A DNA stretch of 64,000 bases from Fistularia commersonii (lineage: Eukaryota > Chordata > Actinopteri > Syngnathiformes > Fistulariidae), in assembly GCA_037954325.1 (NCBI GenBank), contig JBBMNZ010000027.1, forward strand, positions 8,892,501 through 8,956,500, written 5' to 3'. Positions within the stretch are counted from its first letter, which is position 1; each line of letters starts with the position of its first letter. Under the pieces are notes generated by a model. It saw nothing but the letters and a program-made list of their open reading frames with translations, was not told the DNA's origin and searched no databases. A program made the translations under genes and the position numbers. Shown one piece after another: positions 10,831 to 23,700 of this stretch.

Positions 10831-13800
10831 ATGGCGGGATACCTGAGGGCGCTGGCAAGCGTATCGAGGCGTTCAGTTGCTGCGGTGTCCCAAAGCCCCT
10901 CTGGGCTCTCCTCGACCGTCGTGAGCCACCCCGGAGGCGAGCGGAGGAACTGTAAGTCAATTAATACAACCTCAAATACCTCCATGTCCTTTAATTTTTA
11001 TCTCAGCAATGCGTTAATTATCGGCTGACATGAGTTGTAACTGGGGACAAATGTACGTTCTATTAATTGCCACGATAACTCGAAGCCATTAGCAGAAGAG
11101 AGCCTGCCATCAAGGCAATTTCAATAGTAATAGTCGCAGAAAGTACACCGGCAAATTGTGTCTCACATGTAAAAATCACAGAGAAAGTGGCTATATATAT
11201 AAATATATATGTATATACATGTATATACATACACATGCCCCCCAACATAATATAAAGGCCCACTAATTTTTTTTCTACTGCCTACCTGTGTGAGGACGTA
11301 GGACCACGTGATATCAGACGCAAAAAAAAAAAAAAAACGGCCCCATTGGCAATTTAAACGCTATCAAAGTCTCAAGGTCGGAAATCATGGCAACTTCCTG
11401 GAAACTACACAGCAAACCTACCGCTCAGGTATACACGTGTACATAGAAGTGGCAGGTGAAATAACTGTTTGCCATTTGGAAGTTTGAAGGATTGTGTTGG
11501 ATCTTTACAGGCCAACATTGAACTGTTTTTGCGTCTGTCTATTTTTGGCCTAAATATTTTTGGATGATTTGAATTAATGGTCTTCAGCTGGCCAAAATTG
11601 AATTTCAAAAACGACTTTTTGCTCACATAATCCAAAGTCTAAGCCTCTTTGCATAAAGAAGAAAGCCATGTATAAATATTGAAATAATTTATTTAAAAGT
11701 GGGGTGACTGATGCATCTTTTCAGAGCTCCGCTTGCTAAGTAAATGCTGCATTCAGAAACATTTCAACAGGCTGGCTGTGCCTAATTGAGGTTGATAGAA
11801 AACAAGTTAGCACTGCAGAAAAACAGTTAAATACATTTTAAATGATAATTGCGAGTGAGTGGCTCAATGATATAGTAAAGAGCTTTTCTGTTGGTATTTC
11901 TATTTTAACTGATTTTTGAATGTGAACAAGATCAGCCCCTAATCTATGTTGGAAGTTTTACTGAGGAATATCAGCCGGATATCTGATGTCAGAAAACTTG
12001 GAAGGTAAAATAATGAGCTATTAAAAATGAAGATTTGACTAGGGACAATGTGAAATGAAAAATCATTGCAAGCTATTGTCTGAATAAAATAATATTAAGA
12101 TCATGCCAACATCTGCTTAGTGTGAGTAAGTGCACATTTTTCAGATGCCACAAAGCGTATCAAAGTGGACCAGCCGGTGGTGGAGATGGATGGGGATGAG
12201 ATGACTCGCATCATCTGGGAGTTTATCAAAGAGAAGGTAGCTCACACTGACCTTGAAGGCTCACTTCTGCAATTGGATCAGACATTATAATGTCCATTAG
12301 TTGATAAATAATCAGACTGATAAGAAGGGTAGATAATGTGATTTGCACCTATGAAATGTAATCAGTTCACATCCATGCCTTGAACCTTTCATATTTGTAT
12401 AGATGATTCAAACAGCAAATCAAAACCTCACTCTCCTATAGAATACCTTGGAGACTTAATCTTTGAAACTCCAGCTTAAACTTGCACCTGTTTTTTTTTT
12501 CATCATTGTATATTTTTTTTTTCTACAGTTCATGATCATACCTAAAGAAACTTTGACTTTAAACCTTAACTGTTGGTTGTTTTTTTTTTTTCTGACCAAC
12601 AATATAAATTATGAGACCTCTGGTATTCTATAGAATACAAATGACATTGACAAAAAAAATCATAACCATCAAATGTGTATGTTTTTTATTTTCCTTTTTC
12701 CTTCAACCTGTGTTGACAAATTGATTATAAAATTCAGTACATGGTTGCTGTGGCACATAAAACTTGTGTAACTGTTCATCAGTGTCAGCTGACAGACAAA
12801 TAATTCAGGAACATTTTGTGTGTAAAAGCTCATTCTGTCCAATGTGGAGGTGGAACTGAAGTACTTTGACCTGGGTCTGCCTTACCGTGACCAGACTGAC
12901 GATCAGGTAACCATCGACTCTGCGTTAGCCACTAAAAAATACAATGTGGCTGTCAAGTGTGCTACTATCACCCCTGATGAGGCCCGAGTCGAAGGTATGT
13001 TTGTCTCATCAAGGTTAACGAACTGCTACTGATTTAGTCGGGCCTTGGTGGTTTTAGAAATAATACAGATGCCTTCTCTTTTTTTAAGAGTTTAAGCTAA
13101 AGAAGATGTGGAAGAGTCCCAATGGAACCATTAGGAACATCTTAGGTGGCACAGTTTTCCGCGAGCCAATCCTTTGTAAAAACATTCCCCGTCTTGTTCC
13201 GGGATGGACGCAGCCCATCACAATAGGCAGACATGCTTTTGGAGATCAGGTTAAAAAACATAAGGTTTTTCATTTTCAAAGAAACAGCCAAACAGTCAGG
13301 AACTGACTCATGTAACAGGTATTTTTTTTTTTTTTTCACACTGACAGTACAGGGCAACAGACTTTGTTGTTGACAAGCCTGGCAAGTTCAAGATTGTGTT
13401 TTCTCCAGCTGACGGGGGCCAGCAGAGGGAGTGGGTGGTGTATGATTTTCCTGCTGGGGGCTGCGGGATGGGAATGTACAATACTGATGAGGTAAGAGTT
13501 ACACAGATTTATTGAAATGATGATAATCCATACAGTCGGTTTAAAATCCCATCCTTATTTCAAAAAGGGAACTAAGTAAAATTTTACGTTATTGTTGTTA
13601 TCGTATTGATTTTCCTTTCAAATATTATCATTCCATCTTTTAAATTTTTTTTTTTCTCCTGGTCTTTGGTAGTTGATATAAAGTCCAAAGTTTAAGTTAA
13701 ACATCCAGATAGAACCCCATAGTTGTGAAATTTGCCTCAGTCATCTAGATTTTCCCTTTATAAATGCAATTCACAAACTGAATAAAGAATGGAAAAATAG

Positions 13801-15743
13801 ACAATCTTGTTAAAGATTTTGTATTATTATCAAATATTGTATCACCTTGAAAATAAGTGATATTTTTTTGGATCAAGATGAAGATTATGGGTTACACTCC
13901 CAAAATGTAATACATGGGTTAGTTTCACCAGATATGTTGACCAGTGGAATGACATTGATATTAAGTTGACTGTGACATGTATTTTAATATCATTATTTTT
14001 ACAATATTTAAAATGTGTTCATTCACATCTTTCTACAGTCCATCAGCGGATTTGCTCACAGCTGCTTCCAGTATGCCATTCAGAAGAGGTGGCCTCTTTA
14101 CATGAGCACCAAGAATACCATCCTCAAGGCATACGACGGGCGTTTCAAAGACATCTTTGAGGACATCTTTCACTCGTAAGAAGCTAACCACGTCCTCACA
14201 ATATTTCCATTTTGTGTAAATCCTGAAAAACCTAATAGAACAGATGAACAAAACTGTAAACAGACAGTTTAAAACAGTCTCTCTACTGAATGTACTTTTC
14301 AATGCTTATGTGACTGAGTTTTGTAAATGAAGGCAATACAAAGCGGAGTTTGACAAGTTGAAGATCTGGTATGAGCATCGTCTCATTGACGACATGGTGG
14401 CTCAGGTGCTGAAGTCTTCAGGAGGTTTTGTTTGGGCCTGCAAGAATTATGATGGAGATGTGCAGTCTGACATTCTGGCTCAGGGTATGAAAAGCGGCGT
14501 GTCCAACATAATGTCATGAACCAGGGGAAGCTCGTGTTTTATTGTCCCTCACTGGAATATTTGTCTGTGCAGGTTTTGGCTCTCTCGGTCTGATGACATC
14601 AGTCCTAGTGTGTCCTGATGGTAAAACTATTGAAGCTGAGGCAGCCCATGGCACAGTGACCAGGCACTACCGGGAGCACCAGAGGGTGAGGGTCGCCACT
14701 TATGGTGGGGCCTACCTTTGTAATGGACATTTAACCCTTGACATACCATTTCTAATAACTGTTTGAGGGCCAGGAATGTTCTGTATCCTGTTGTTTAGTC
14801 ACTAAAATGACATCAAAAACAAGGTGTATTTAAACAATTTCCTGACTGTAACTGAACTCATTTTGCTCAGGGAGTGTCTCACCTCACTTTTGAGGGCCTA
14901 CAAACCTTTCAATTTATGGAGTTGAAAATAGTACTTCTTTGGTCTTGAAATGCCTATGAGACACACACAATTTGTTTACCGTTTCCTCCAGTCTTTTGTG
15001 AAAACATTTTTTTAAGTCTGCCTCCAGTCAAAAATGTGTTGGTTTTTTTTCTGCTTCCTCCTACTGCTGCATGATTCAGTTTCACAGTGTAGACAGATAT
15101 TTGATCAATGAATGTGAAACAGACTTTCAATGTCAAACACAGCAAGAAAGCTAGCATTTCTCTCAGCGCCCTGATTATTTGACTGAGGCAGGCCTAAGAG
15201 CATGTTCTGTGTCATGGCCAGACTAAAATGAAATTTGTTTTTCTGTCACAGGGAAGACCCACCAGCACCAACCCAATTGCTAGTATCTTTGCCTGGACCC
15301 GGGGACTGGAGCACAGAGGCAAGCTGGATAACAATCCTGATTTGATTAGGTAAATTATCTGAATAGCCAGGGTCCTTCTCTAATGTGAAATATTTTTGTA
15401 AAATAATACACCGTATTCTGCTTACTTCTTCATTGTCTCACAGGTTCTCACATATGTTGGAAAAAGTCTGTGTGGAAACTGTAGAAAATGGGGTGATGAC
15501 AAAAGATCTTGCGGGTTGCATTCATGGATTGGCTAAGTGAGTTAAAAATTTATATTCCCAATTTTTTTTTTGTAGAATTTGGACCACTTCAGATGTTTAC
15601 ATGTCAAAAGATCATACACATTCATCATCAGCCTAATTCTTTCCATGTAATCCCGCAGCTGCAAACTGAATGAGCATTATGTCAACACCTCAGACTTCCT
15701 GGATGCGATCAAGACCAACTTAGACAAAGCTCTGGGCAAATGA
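10831..15743 (+). CDS. idh2: Isocitrate dehydrogenase [NADP+], mitochondrial
   Basis: Eleven coding exons: 10831-10951, 12145-12236, 12829-12994, 13089-13249, 13348-13491, 14039-14175, 14333-14484, 14573-14685, 15252-15349, 15444-15536 and 15659-15743. They give 453 residues; human IDH2 has 452. All introns are GT-AG. The enzyme decarboxylates isocitrate to 2-oxoglutarate in mitochondria and yields NADPH. An Arg/Ser-rich, acid-poor N-terminus (about 1-40) ending near RRNYATK is a mitochondrial targeting peptide, which separates it from cytosolic idh1. Substrate arginines are intact: SPNGTIRNILGG (R142, matching human R140) and ITIGRHAFGDQ (R174, matching human R172). KAYDGRFKDIF, NYDGDVQSDILAQGFGSLG with the metal-binding Asp residues, and AAHGTVTRHYREHQ with the NADP-site residues are also present. 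The ATG sits in MAGYLR, as in human. No lesion is seen. Confidence 0.98.
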
Positions 15744-16941
15744 AGAACACTCAGACACATTTGCCATTCAAAAGGCAAACTTTGTCTCTTAACTTTTTTT
15801 AACATTTGTTTTAACCAGTTATTTGTATTAAGATGTTAAAAGCAATGTATTATAGCAATGATTGTTTAAAAAAAAGTTGAGGTTAAACTGTTGAAGCAAA
15901 GTTTCCACAATTGATGTCATGCATTTGCAAGGAAAATTAAATTTATATTTCAAAATATTCTAAAGCCTTAGGTTTGCATTGAAAACCTCACAAATGAATA
16001 AGACTAAAATGACAAGGTATGTGGAAAGGTAACAAATTTAGAAAAATACATTAAAGGCATTATTTCCAGATTTTTTTTCCTTGCAAAGATGTGATATTGT
16101 CCTCCATCTTTTTTATTTGTAACTCTTTTTGACCTCAAAGCATTTTTTAAATTACCGGTATAATGGCCCTAATATCATCATCCTAAGGTTTTATATCTGA
16201 TCTTGAAGGAAACTACTATATCTCAAGCCACAGTCCTATTTTTATAACTGACTGACACAAGACTGTACCCATCCACACCTGTTGTCCTATCGCCAATGTT
16301 TTCTACACTGTAAAATTAAGGGTGCCTTCATACATTTACAGTTTTGGTTAATATAAGTGCTCTTTGCAAGGAAATTCCTGCACTTTGTATTTATGAAAAT
16401 CATACAAACAAGGACATTAATGCCAAAAAAAGAAATTCCTTATCACCAGCAGTATGTAGCCTTTTCTTTGCAGTGTGCCTGCAATCTGATTTCTTTGGCT
16501 GGAAACCATAGCACAGACAGTGCAGAATCTGTTTTAGATGCAGAAACAGAAATATACAAAACCTGGAAATCAAGTTCTTCGAATATTTCAGTTGAGGAGA
16601 ACAGAGCTTATCCATACCTGGCAGATGTGAAAGACTTAATGTGTATCAGATGTATCTTTGGACCCAAGAGACATAAGACAAGATTACATCAGGGTTCGTG
16701 GAATAAAATTTAGGGTTTTTTTCCTCTTAAACAAGGACTGAGCATATTTGGATGACTAGGTGGAGTGCTGAAGGATGTTGCTTGGACATCCTAATTTACA
16801 GGTTGTGAAGCATCATTTTCTTTATTCAACACATCCAAACAGGTCCTTTGTGCTTTCTACATTGATAGGATTTTTTTTCTGTGGTAATATTGAGATATTT
16901 GCTCAATTTCCACCTAATCACTGGTTTTGGAATCCATAGAC
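15744..16941. other. idh2 3' UTR and flank
   Basis: AT-rich sequence following the idh2 stop. An AATAAA lies at 16702-16707, about 960 bases past the stop; closer signals are only variants. One 118-codon open frame here (16357-16713) has no recognisable domain and is treated as chance. Confidence 0.45.
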
Positions 16942-17591
16942 CACATGTGACAAACTCAGGCCTGCGGGCCAAATATGGCCCACAGTGTAATTGTAATTGG
17001 CCCGCGAGATCATATCAAATGTGCATCAAAGCTGGCATGTTGCATGTACTGCTAATACAACAAATCCCACAATGCTTTGCTAGTATGTTGGCATGCAGTC
17101 AAACCTGCAAGCCCTCCTTTTTTCTGTTGACAGTCATCAACAACCATGCTACAGTCATATCGGGCAAATTAATTTCACCCTCCACAAAAATGGCCTAACG
17201 AAAGATGGACAACAGGAGCTTTCAGGTGGGAGGCAGATTATCTGCTCACAAATATTAAGGACAGACCAGTTTGTGCAGAGCTAGCGTGGCTATAACGAAA
17301 GACATAAGAAGAAACATAAGAAGACACCATTAAACAAAGCATTATGAGAATTACAAGGACCTGGATGTAAAGCAGAAGCTGCAGAAGGTAGAGGAGATGA
17401 AAAGAATTCTGTTTTCCTGTATAGTATTAAGCTATGCTTGTTCTATATTTAGTTCTAGAGCTAAACTTGTTTGGGTTCCTTGTTATATCTGGAGGAAGAA
17501 TTTTTTTCAATAAATATTGTTGGCCCGCGGCTTTGTCACAGTTTTGAATTTTGGCTCGCTAGTCCTCCAGACTTCAATTTTGACACCCCTG
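16942..17591. mobile_element. Non-autonomous hAT-type DNA transposon
   Basis: The left end CACATGTGACAAACT and the inverted right end CAGGGGTGTCAAAAT match at most positions of an imperfect 15-bp terminal repeat of the CAGGGGTGTCAAA type seen in many hAT elements. The flanks are an 8-bp target duplication, CCATAGAC (16934-16941) and CCATAGAT (17592-17599), with one mismatch. Inside, GGCCCGCGAGAT and GGCCCGCGG segments repeat near both ends. It is about 650 bp long with no transposase frame, so it is a deletion derivative. Confidence 0.8.
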
Positions 17592-17608
17592 CCATAGATC
17601 AATGGAAT

Positions 17609-17898
17609 ATTCAGGTCTGTTTTGGAAAATTAGAATATTGTGATAAAGTTTTTAATCTTCTGTAATGCAATTAAAAAAACAAATTTACTTTTTATGATAT
17701 TCTAATATTTTGAGAGGATTTTTGAGTTTTCTTAAGATGTAAGTCATAATCAGTAATATTCAAATAATAAAAGGCTTGCAATATTTCAGTTGATTTGTAA
17801 TGAATCCAGAATGTATGACATTTTTGTTTTTGTAATTGCATTACAGAAGATAAACAACTTTATCACAATATTCTAATTTTCTCAGACAGTTCTGTATA
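17609..17898. mobile_element. Fold-back MITE, probably Tc1/mariner type
   Basis: The first about 60 bases and the last about 60 bases are near-complete inverted copies, including GAAAATTAGAATATTGTGAT and AATTGCATTACAGAAGAT on one arm or the other. The ends are bordered by TA, as expected for Tc1/mariner insertions. It is about 290 bp with no coding capacity. It starts only 10 bases after the hAT target duplication, so the two lie side by side. Confidence 0.7.
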
Positions 17899-19244
17899 CC
17901 TATGTAAGGCACTAATGTTTCACTTGTCAAACTAAGGCTGCTTTTCTTTATAATGTTTAAATTTCTCCTTTGTCATCCATATTCAATAAAATAGCACTGC
18001 AACAGGAGACACACACACACACACACCATGGTTGCTCAGTGTAATAATGAGTGTCAGAATCCGTTCTCAAACAAGCCAATCAAGATGTGTCCTGTTGACA
18101 ACAGCAGGGGTTTGGCTCTTAAATAAGCTTGACATGAGGTACTTCCTGTTGCTCTCCAGCAGATGTCATCATGTTCACAGATTCTGAGCCTGGTGCCGCA
18201 CTGTGACGTTTAACAGGGCCTATTTAAAAATTCTCATTATTTCCATTGGCAGCTTATTAATGGCGGATACTCCTTTCCGCTTGGAATGTAAAATAGCTTA
18301 TTTTCTATTGAAGATTACGGTTTTAATTCAATCCACTCTAGATTTTCACTCAGTTTTTCATTACATTGTCAATGAAAACAAAATGTATTTGCATAAGGTA
18401 CATTTTATAGTTACTAAATACCTGATTCTCCACAGGTTTTAAATGGTGGTATGAAAAAGGTGTGAAAACTGATGGATAAATCTGGTCTCAGGTGCTGAGT
18501 TGGACCCAGCAATGACAATTAAGCCTTGCTATTCAAAGCTGGATTCGAGTAAAACATATTTTAGGAAGTATGAGTCTAATTGGAGGCAAACTGCGAGTGC
18601 TGGCAAGGAAACACTGATGCTTTGTCTGATGTTTTGTTATTTAACAGTTCATTCTCAGCCAAAAGTCTTCATAGACCAGCTAACTTTATAACAACACTGA
18701 ACAGAGAATCTCTCTCTGAAAAAAAGGATAGGATATGAACAAGGTGCCTCTATCAAAAATGACCAGAAATTAGCATTTAGATAGCCTTTTAAATTTGTCT
18801 TCCTGGATGAAACTCACATGTAATGTGATCTACAGTCATAAAAGAGCCATATCGCTGAGCAAATTGATCTCTCACGTCCTGGGAAATGAGGTACAGTGGA
18901 AGTTTAAGCCCCGCACATTAAAAAGCATGCGTTCAGCAGAGGGGGCCTGAGCCATCAGATCCAGATAAAAACCCCAAAACAACATTTACAGTGCTTCTGG
19001 TGAATGAGACAGTCTTTTTTTATCAGTGCAAAATATTTGATTTGAGGCTCACGAGAACACAACCAGTCAAAAGTGTTAAATAAGTCCTAATTGCGGCAAT
19101 GATGAAAATGGAAGACAGATTAAGGCCAGTTATTTTACCCGCAGGGAATCATGAGTGACACTTCTATGTCCTTTATGAAATCAACCAAAAAAAAAAAGCA
19201 ACTTAATATTAAAACACCAATTTCATCATTTAAACTAGAGAACC
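17899..19244. other. Intergenic DNA between convergent idh2 and znf710
   Basis: It contains a short (CA)n run near 18010-18026 and an AATAAA at 17985-17990. No exon-like frame or known element is seen. It probably contains the end of the znf710 transcript at its right edge. Confidence 0.4.
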
Positions 19245-20771
19245 TTTATTAAATAATTCATGGTCAATTTCCATGAGGTCTCAGTTGGATATTCCTCATC
19301 TCAAAAAAGAACTAGTAGACCATTCCTCTGGTTAAGTGTGCATATCAAGGCTGACCTGCATGGCAGGACAGGGGGAGCGAACTCTTCCCCGAAACAGAAT
19401 CACGAACAGTAGGAACGCTGTCACTCCGCTTTCAATTCAGCCACTTCGATGTGTGAGCACAACCTCTTGACAGTCAGAGACTGGCAAGGTATGACTCTTT
19501 CTACCTTACTTGAGTGGGATCATATGCATTTCATTTTTTTTTTTTTTTGTCTCATAAGAACAGAAACATCTCAGTTAACAGAGTTGAAAGTGAAGTGAAA
19601 ACAGACCTCAGTTTAGAGCTGAAACTACAAATAACATTAAAAAAAAACAAAAAACAACCCTCATACTGCTGATTCTCTGTACAAACTACTCCTTCCTCAG
19701 TTTGTTTTTTTAACTGACAGCTGTGCAATGTCCATATCAAGAAAACTGCAGTTTACAAAAAAAGAAAACACCTATCAGAAAAAAAGTGTTTTGTTTGTAA
19801 TAATATTGCCATTATGAGCGTCTGGAAGATTCTACCACCTTATTTCCCCCAGCTCTTCTCCTTGTGACAAATGACTCCTACCAAAAAACTGCCTTCACAG
19901 AAAAATGACAGGTTTCAATGAAAAAGTGCTTTGTATTGTTCACTCAGTCATTTAAAAACTAGAGCAGTATACTCACTACACATGATAGATTATTCATGTA
20001 AAACATGTGAAACAAAAACATTGGGTAAACATAATGGGCGTTGTTGTGGAAACTTTTGTACAGTAAGAGGGCTTTTACATGTCGAAATGCAGTTTTCTGG
20101 TGTCAGCCGACATGGGACAGTAGCAACTTTGGTAGTGAATGCCTGAGAAAGAGAGGCGCGATGAATTACTCGACCAGCCTGTTTCAAATGAGGACTGGGC
20201 TGAAAGTAGAATTGAACTGTCAAGCATTCAAACCTATGAAAAAGTTCAATATATAGAGAATAAGTAGCTGACCGTGTTGGAGCTAATCAAATTTATCAAA
20301 CTGGAAATTAAAAAAAAAAAAAAAAAAAAAAAATACCAGGGCATATATCGGTTGTGAATGCCAAAAATTGAATAACAGCAAACAAATTTCTATCACATCA
20401 AATGTAACTGATGGCTCGGTAAATGCAAGGGTTCCCCCCCGCCCCACCCCAGAAAGAGCTGATACATAAACACAACGTACAGATTAGACTGTCCGCCAGC
20501 ATCTTTGAGTCAGTGGCGTGGTAATCCCAAAAAAGGAGCTCCAGACCGTGTCAACAGTTTCAGTGTCTCTGCTTTCAGCCACAGAGCTGTAACGTCTCCT
20601 TTGAAGTGCTTCCCCTTCCGGGCCCCCCGGTCGGAGTCTGTCAGTTGCGTCTCCTCTGGAGGGAGGCCAAAACTTAAAGATAACGCCTTGCCGGTGTCTT
20701 TAAAAGGCTTGACAACAACTTTCTAACTTCCTTCAAAAAACGAAAAAACAAAGCAAAGTCTACGCCGGCGT
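19245..20771 (-). other. Likely znf710 3' UTR
   Basis: About 1.5 kb follows the znf710 stop codon on the minus strand without recognisable repeats and ends at a minus-strand AATAAA (plus TTTATT at 19245-19250). It has T- or A-rich homopolymers near 19535 and 20310. The 3' end is inferred from the hexamer only. Confidence 0.4.
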
Positions 20772-23700
20772 TCAAGGTGTGGTGTAGCTGCTCGTATCCT
20801 TCCCAAAGTTGTAATACTCCTCCATGTCCTCCATGTTCGCCGTGGTGAGTTTAGTGAGGTTTTGGGAGCCACCATTGTCCATGTTATCTGGTGATGTGAA
20901 GTTGAAGTTCTGTCCCTCATATTCCCCCTGGCTTTCCATTTCCGGGAGAACCTCTGAGAAACAAAACAGAGGGAAAGATGAAAACATTGTTACCGCAATG
21001 TTAAGATACTTTGTGACACTTTTCCCATCAGAGAAGCCCATTTCTTTCACATCCTTCCACTATATATCCTTATAGGATTTCAGCGTTTAATGAGTCTAAA
21101 AATAATCTTTTTTTTTGTAAAAAAAATATATTGTTGGATAAAAACAGAAGTGTATACATTTTTAACCTTGTGATAATTTTATATGCACATTTTTTTTCCA
21201 GTTTGTCTGAACTGCATCCAATCAGGGGAAGAGCATAGCAGAATACAGGAAAAAGAGATATTGTACAATTTTTGGAAACAATGAAAATTATAAGCTGTTA
21301 TTCTACCACACGTTGCCTTCTTTTTTCAGAATTGGCTTCTATCAATTTTCCTAAAGAATCTTACTTTGTTGTCTTTAAAATGATGCAATATGTTGGCTGA
21401 AAATAGCAGATTCATTACCAAATATTAAATGGAGCATTACATGTATCATTAATATGAACAAAATACATCTTGACCCTCCTAAATTACTGAAAAATATACC
21501 TTTCAGTTTTTCTTGATTTCAAATATATATAAGCTTAGAGTTCCAGACTGAGCATGGTGCCACACCCCATCAGCCTGCTACTGCTGGGGGATGTTGCCTG
21601 TTTTCGTGGTTTGCGTTAGTTCTCCCTCCGTTATCAAAAACATGAAGTGAAACACAGAAGTCTGACTTCTCCCCAGCGTTTAAGTGAGCGACAAGTCTGT
21701 GCGTCAGGGCAATGTATTACAGCAAACATTTTCTGTTTCCACTCCTTTGACAGTCATGTTACGGAAGTAATAATCATCCAAACTCTCAAAACTGACAAGA
21801 ATGTGTTTTACTGCTGTTTATCACCTAATTACATTTTATGGATTAACAGATAAATGAACTTTAGAGATGAAATTTCACCTTGCAATTTCAGTTAATCTGG
21901 AATTTTAAAAACAAGGTTTGAAATAAACAATACTTCATACAGCATGACACAATGATATTTTGAATAATTATCCATAAGCAAATCACAGCTTTAAAAACAG
22001 ATGCTGAAAACTTGCAGCATCTGTTTTTAAAGCTGGGCTTCTGTTTATTTTTCTAACTCACATCCATCGCCATGAAATGCAACAGCACAGCAGTCAAAAG
22101 TAACAACCACAGCCATGAAACCCTCAGAACAACAAAACATTTAGATATAAAACCATAAAAAAATACTTGGCATCAATATTGTCATGAAAAAATTGTCAGT
22201 GCTATCTAATGTCAATATTGTTCCCACCCAAGTCTGACTAAAGAGGCTGAAATAGCCTTTAATGGCCTTTTTCACAATGTTCTCAAGCTGACCATAGAAC
22301 ACCTCTTTCATATGTGGGTTTCTGTATGAGAGTGCAAGACGGAGAATGGGGAAACATATTATTCCACCTCTGATTTGGTAGTGGAGGTATTCGCAGCTTT
22401 AAAATCCTATTTGCGCCTAAGTAACAGACAGATCGGAAGAACAGCTCGTTTATGACAATGGGACACTGTATGAAGCCAAACAGTGTCCCATTGATGGGGT
22501 CACTTTGCAGAGTCGCTGTGTAAAAAAAAAAAAAAAAGGCTAATTGGCGTTATAGTTGAAATATGAGATAACGGCCAAAGAAAATAAGTCCTTATAATCA
22601 GCCCTCCCTCGAGAAAGAAAGGCGACATAATAGAAAATGGTATCAACAAAGATTGGCAAGCCTCACCTTGTCCCTCTGGTGATACGTCCATCCCGTGTTT
22701 AACCTTCATGTGCCGGCTGAGGTTCCCCTTCAGGTTGAACTTACTCGTGCAGTATGGACACTTGAAGGGCTTGCTGCCAGCGTGCAGATGCATGTGGCCC
22801 AAGAGGTTGTACATTCTGTTGAAAGACTTGCCGCATACCTGCAAAAAGTTGTAAAGATATTGATGGGAGGAGTTGATTTTTCCCTGTAAAAAGGGTTTAT
22901 TCTGAACGACTTAAGAAAAAACTCCCGTGAAAAAATCATTGTCTTTTTACAACTCTCTCACGATGTAACACTTGCCTTGCATTTGAAAGGCTTCACGGGC
23001 AGGTGGACGATCATGTGGGTTTTAAGCGTCTGTTTCTGGATGAAGCTCTTGAAGCAAACATGACACTGAAATGGCCGCACGCTGTTGTGGATGAGCATGT
23101 GTCTCTTCAGGTTTGCAGATAAAGTGAACTCGCGGGAGCAAACGTCACACTTGTGGCCTTTCATCCCCTGTAGAGTGTAAACACAGGAAGGAAGACAGTC
23201 ATTCAAATAGCCCAACGGTTTCTTTGCCATGTTTCCTAATCAAAAAGAGAAGGAAGTCAGCCTTTGTATTTTCCGTGTCACATCTTCTGCATTATAGAGG
23301 GAGGCATCGTTTCGAAATTAGTGATAAGATTTGTGAGCCGCTTCAAAATTGGCCAATCTATTAAATTCAGTAAACAAAGGATAAGATGTTTTATTTATGC
23401 CTCAAAGCCCCAAATTCCTGTGCTGGTATTTTTTTAATGATACCAGAACAATACCTCTCTGAATGTTGGCTTCATTTCGTTTACTGTCAGAAATTCACTT
23501 AACAAGAGGCACTTGATAGAGATATCAGAGTTTCTTTTATTTTCCAAGATAATATAATTTACTCTTGAGGAATGTTGATTTGTTTTTGTTTGCGTTACTA
23601 ATAAGTTTATAATCTTTTTTTGCTGTAAATGCAGTAAGACAAGCTAAATTGTTACAATTCCTTTAAACAAAATTGACAAGACTCATGAATGGTTATGAGT

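Noticed and set aside
16357..16713. 118-codon plus-strand frame after idh2
   Set aside because: No recognisable motif, AT-rich codon use and no splice or promoter context; likely chance in the 3' flank.
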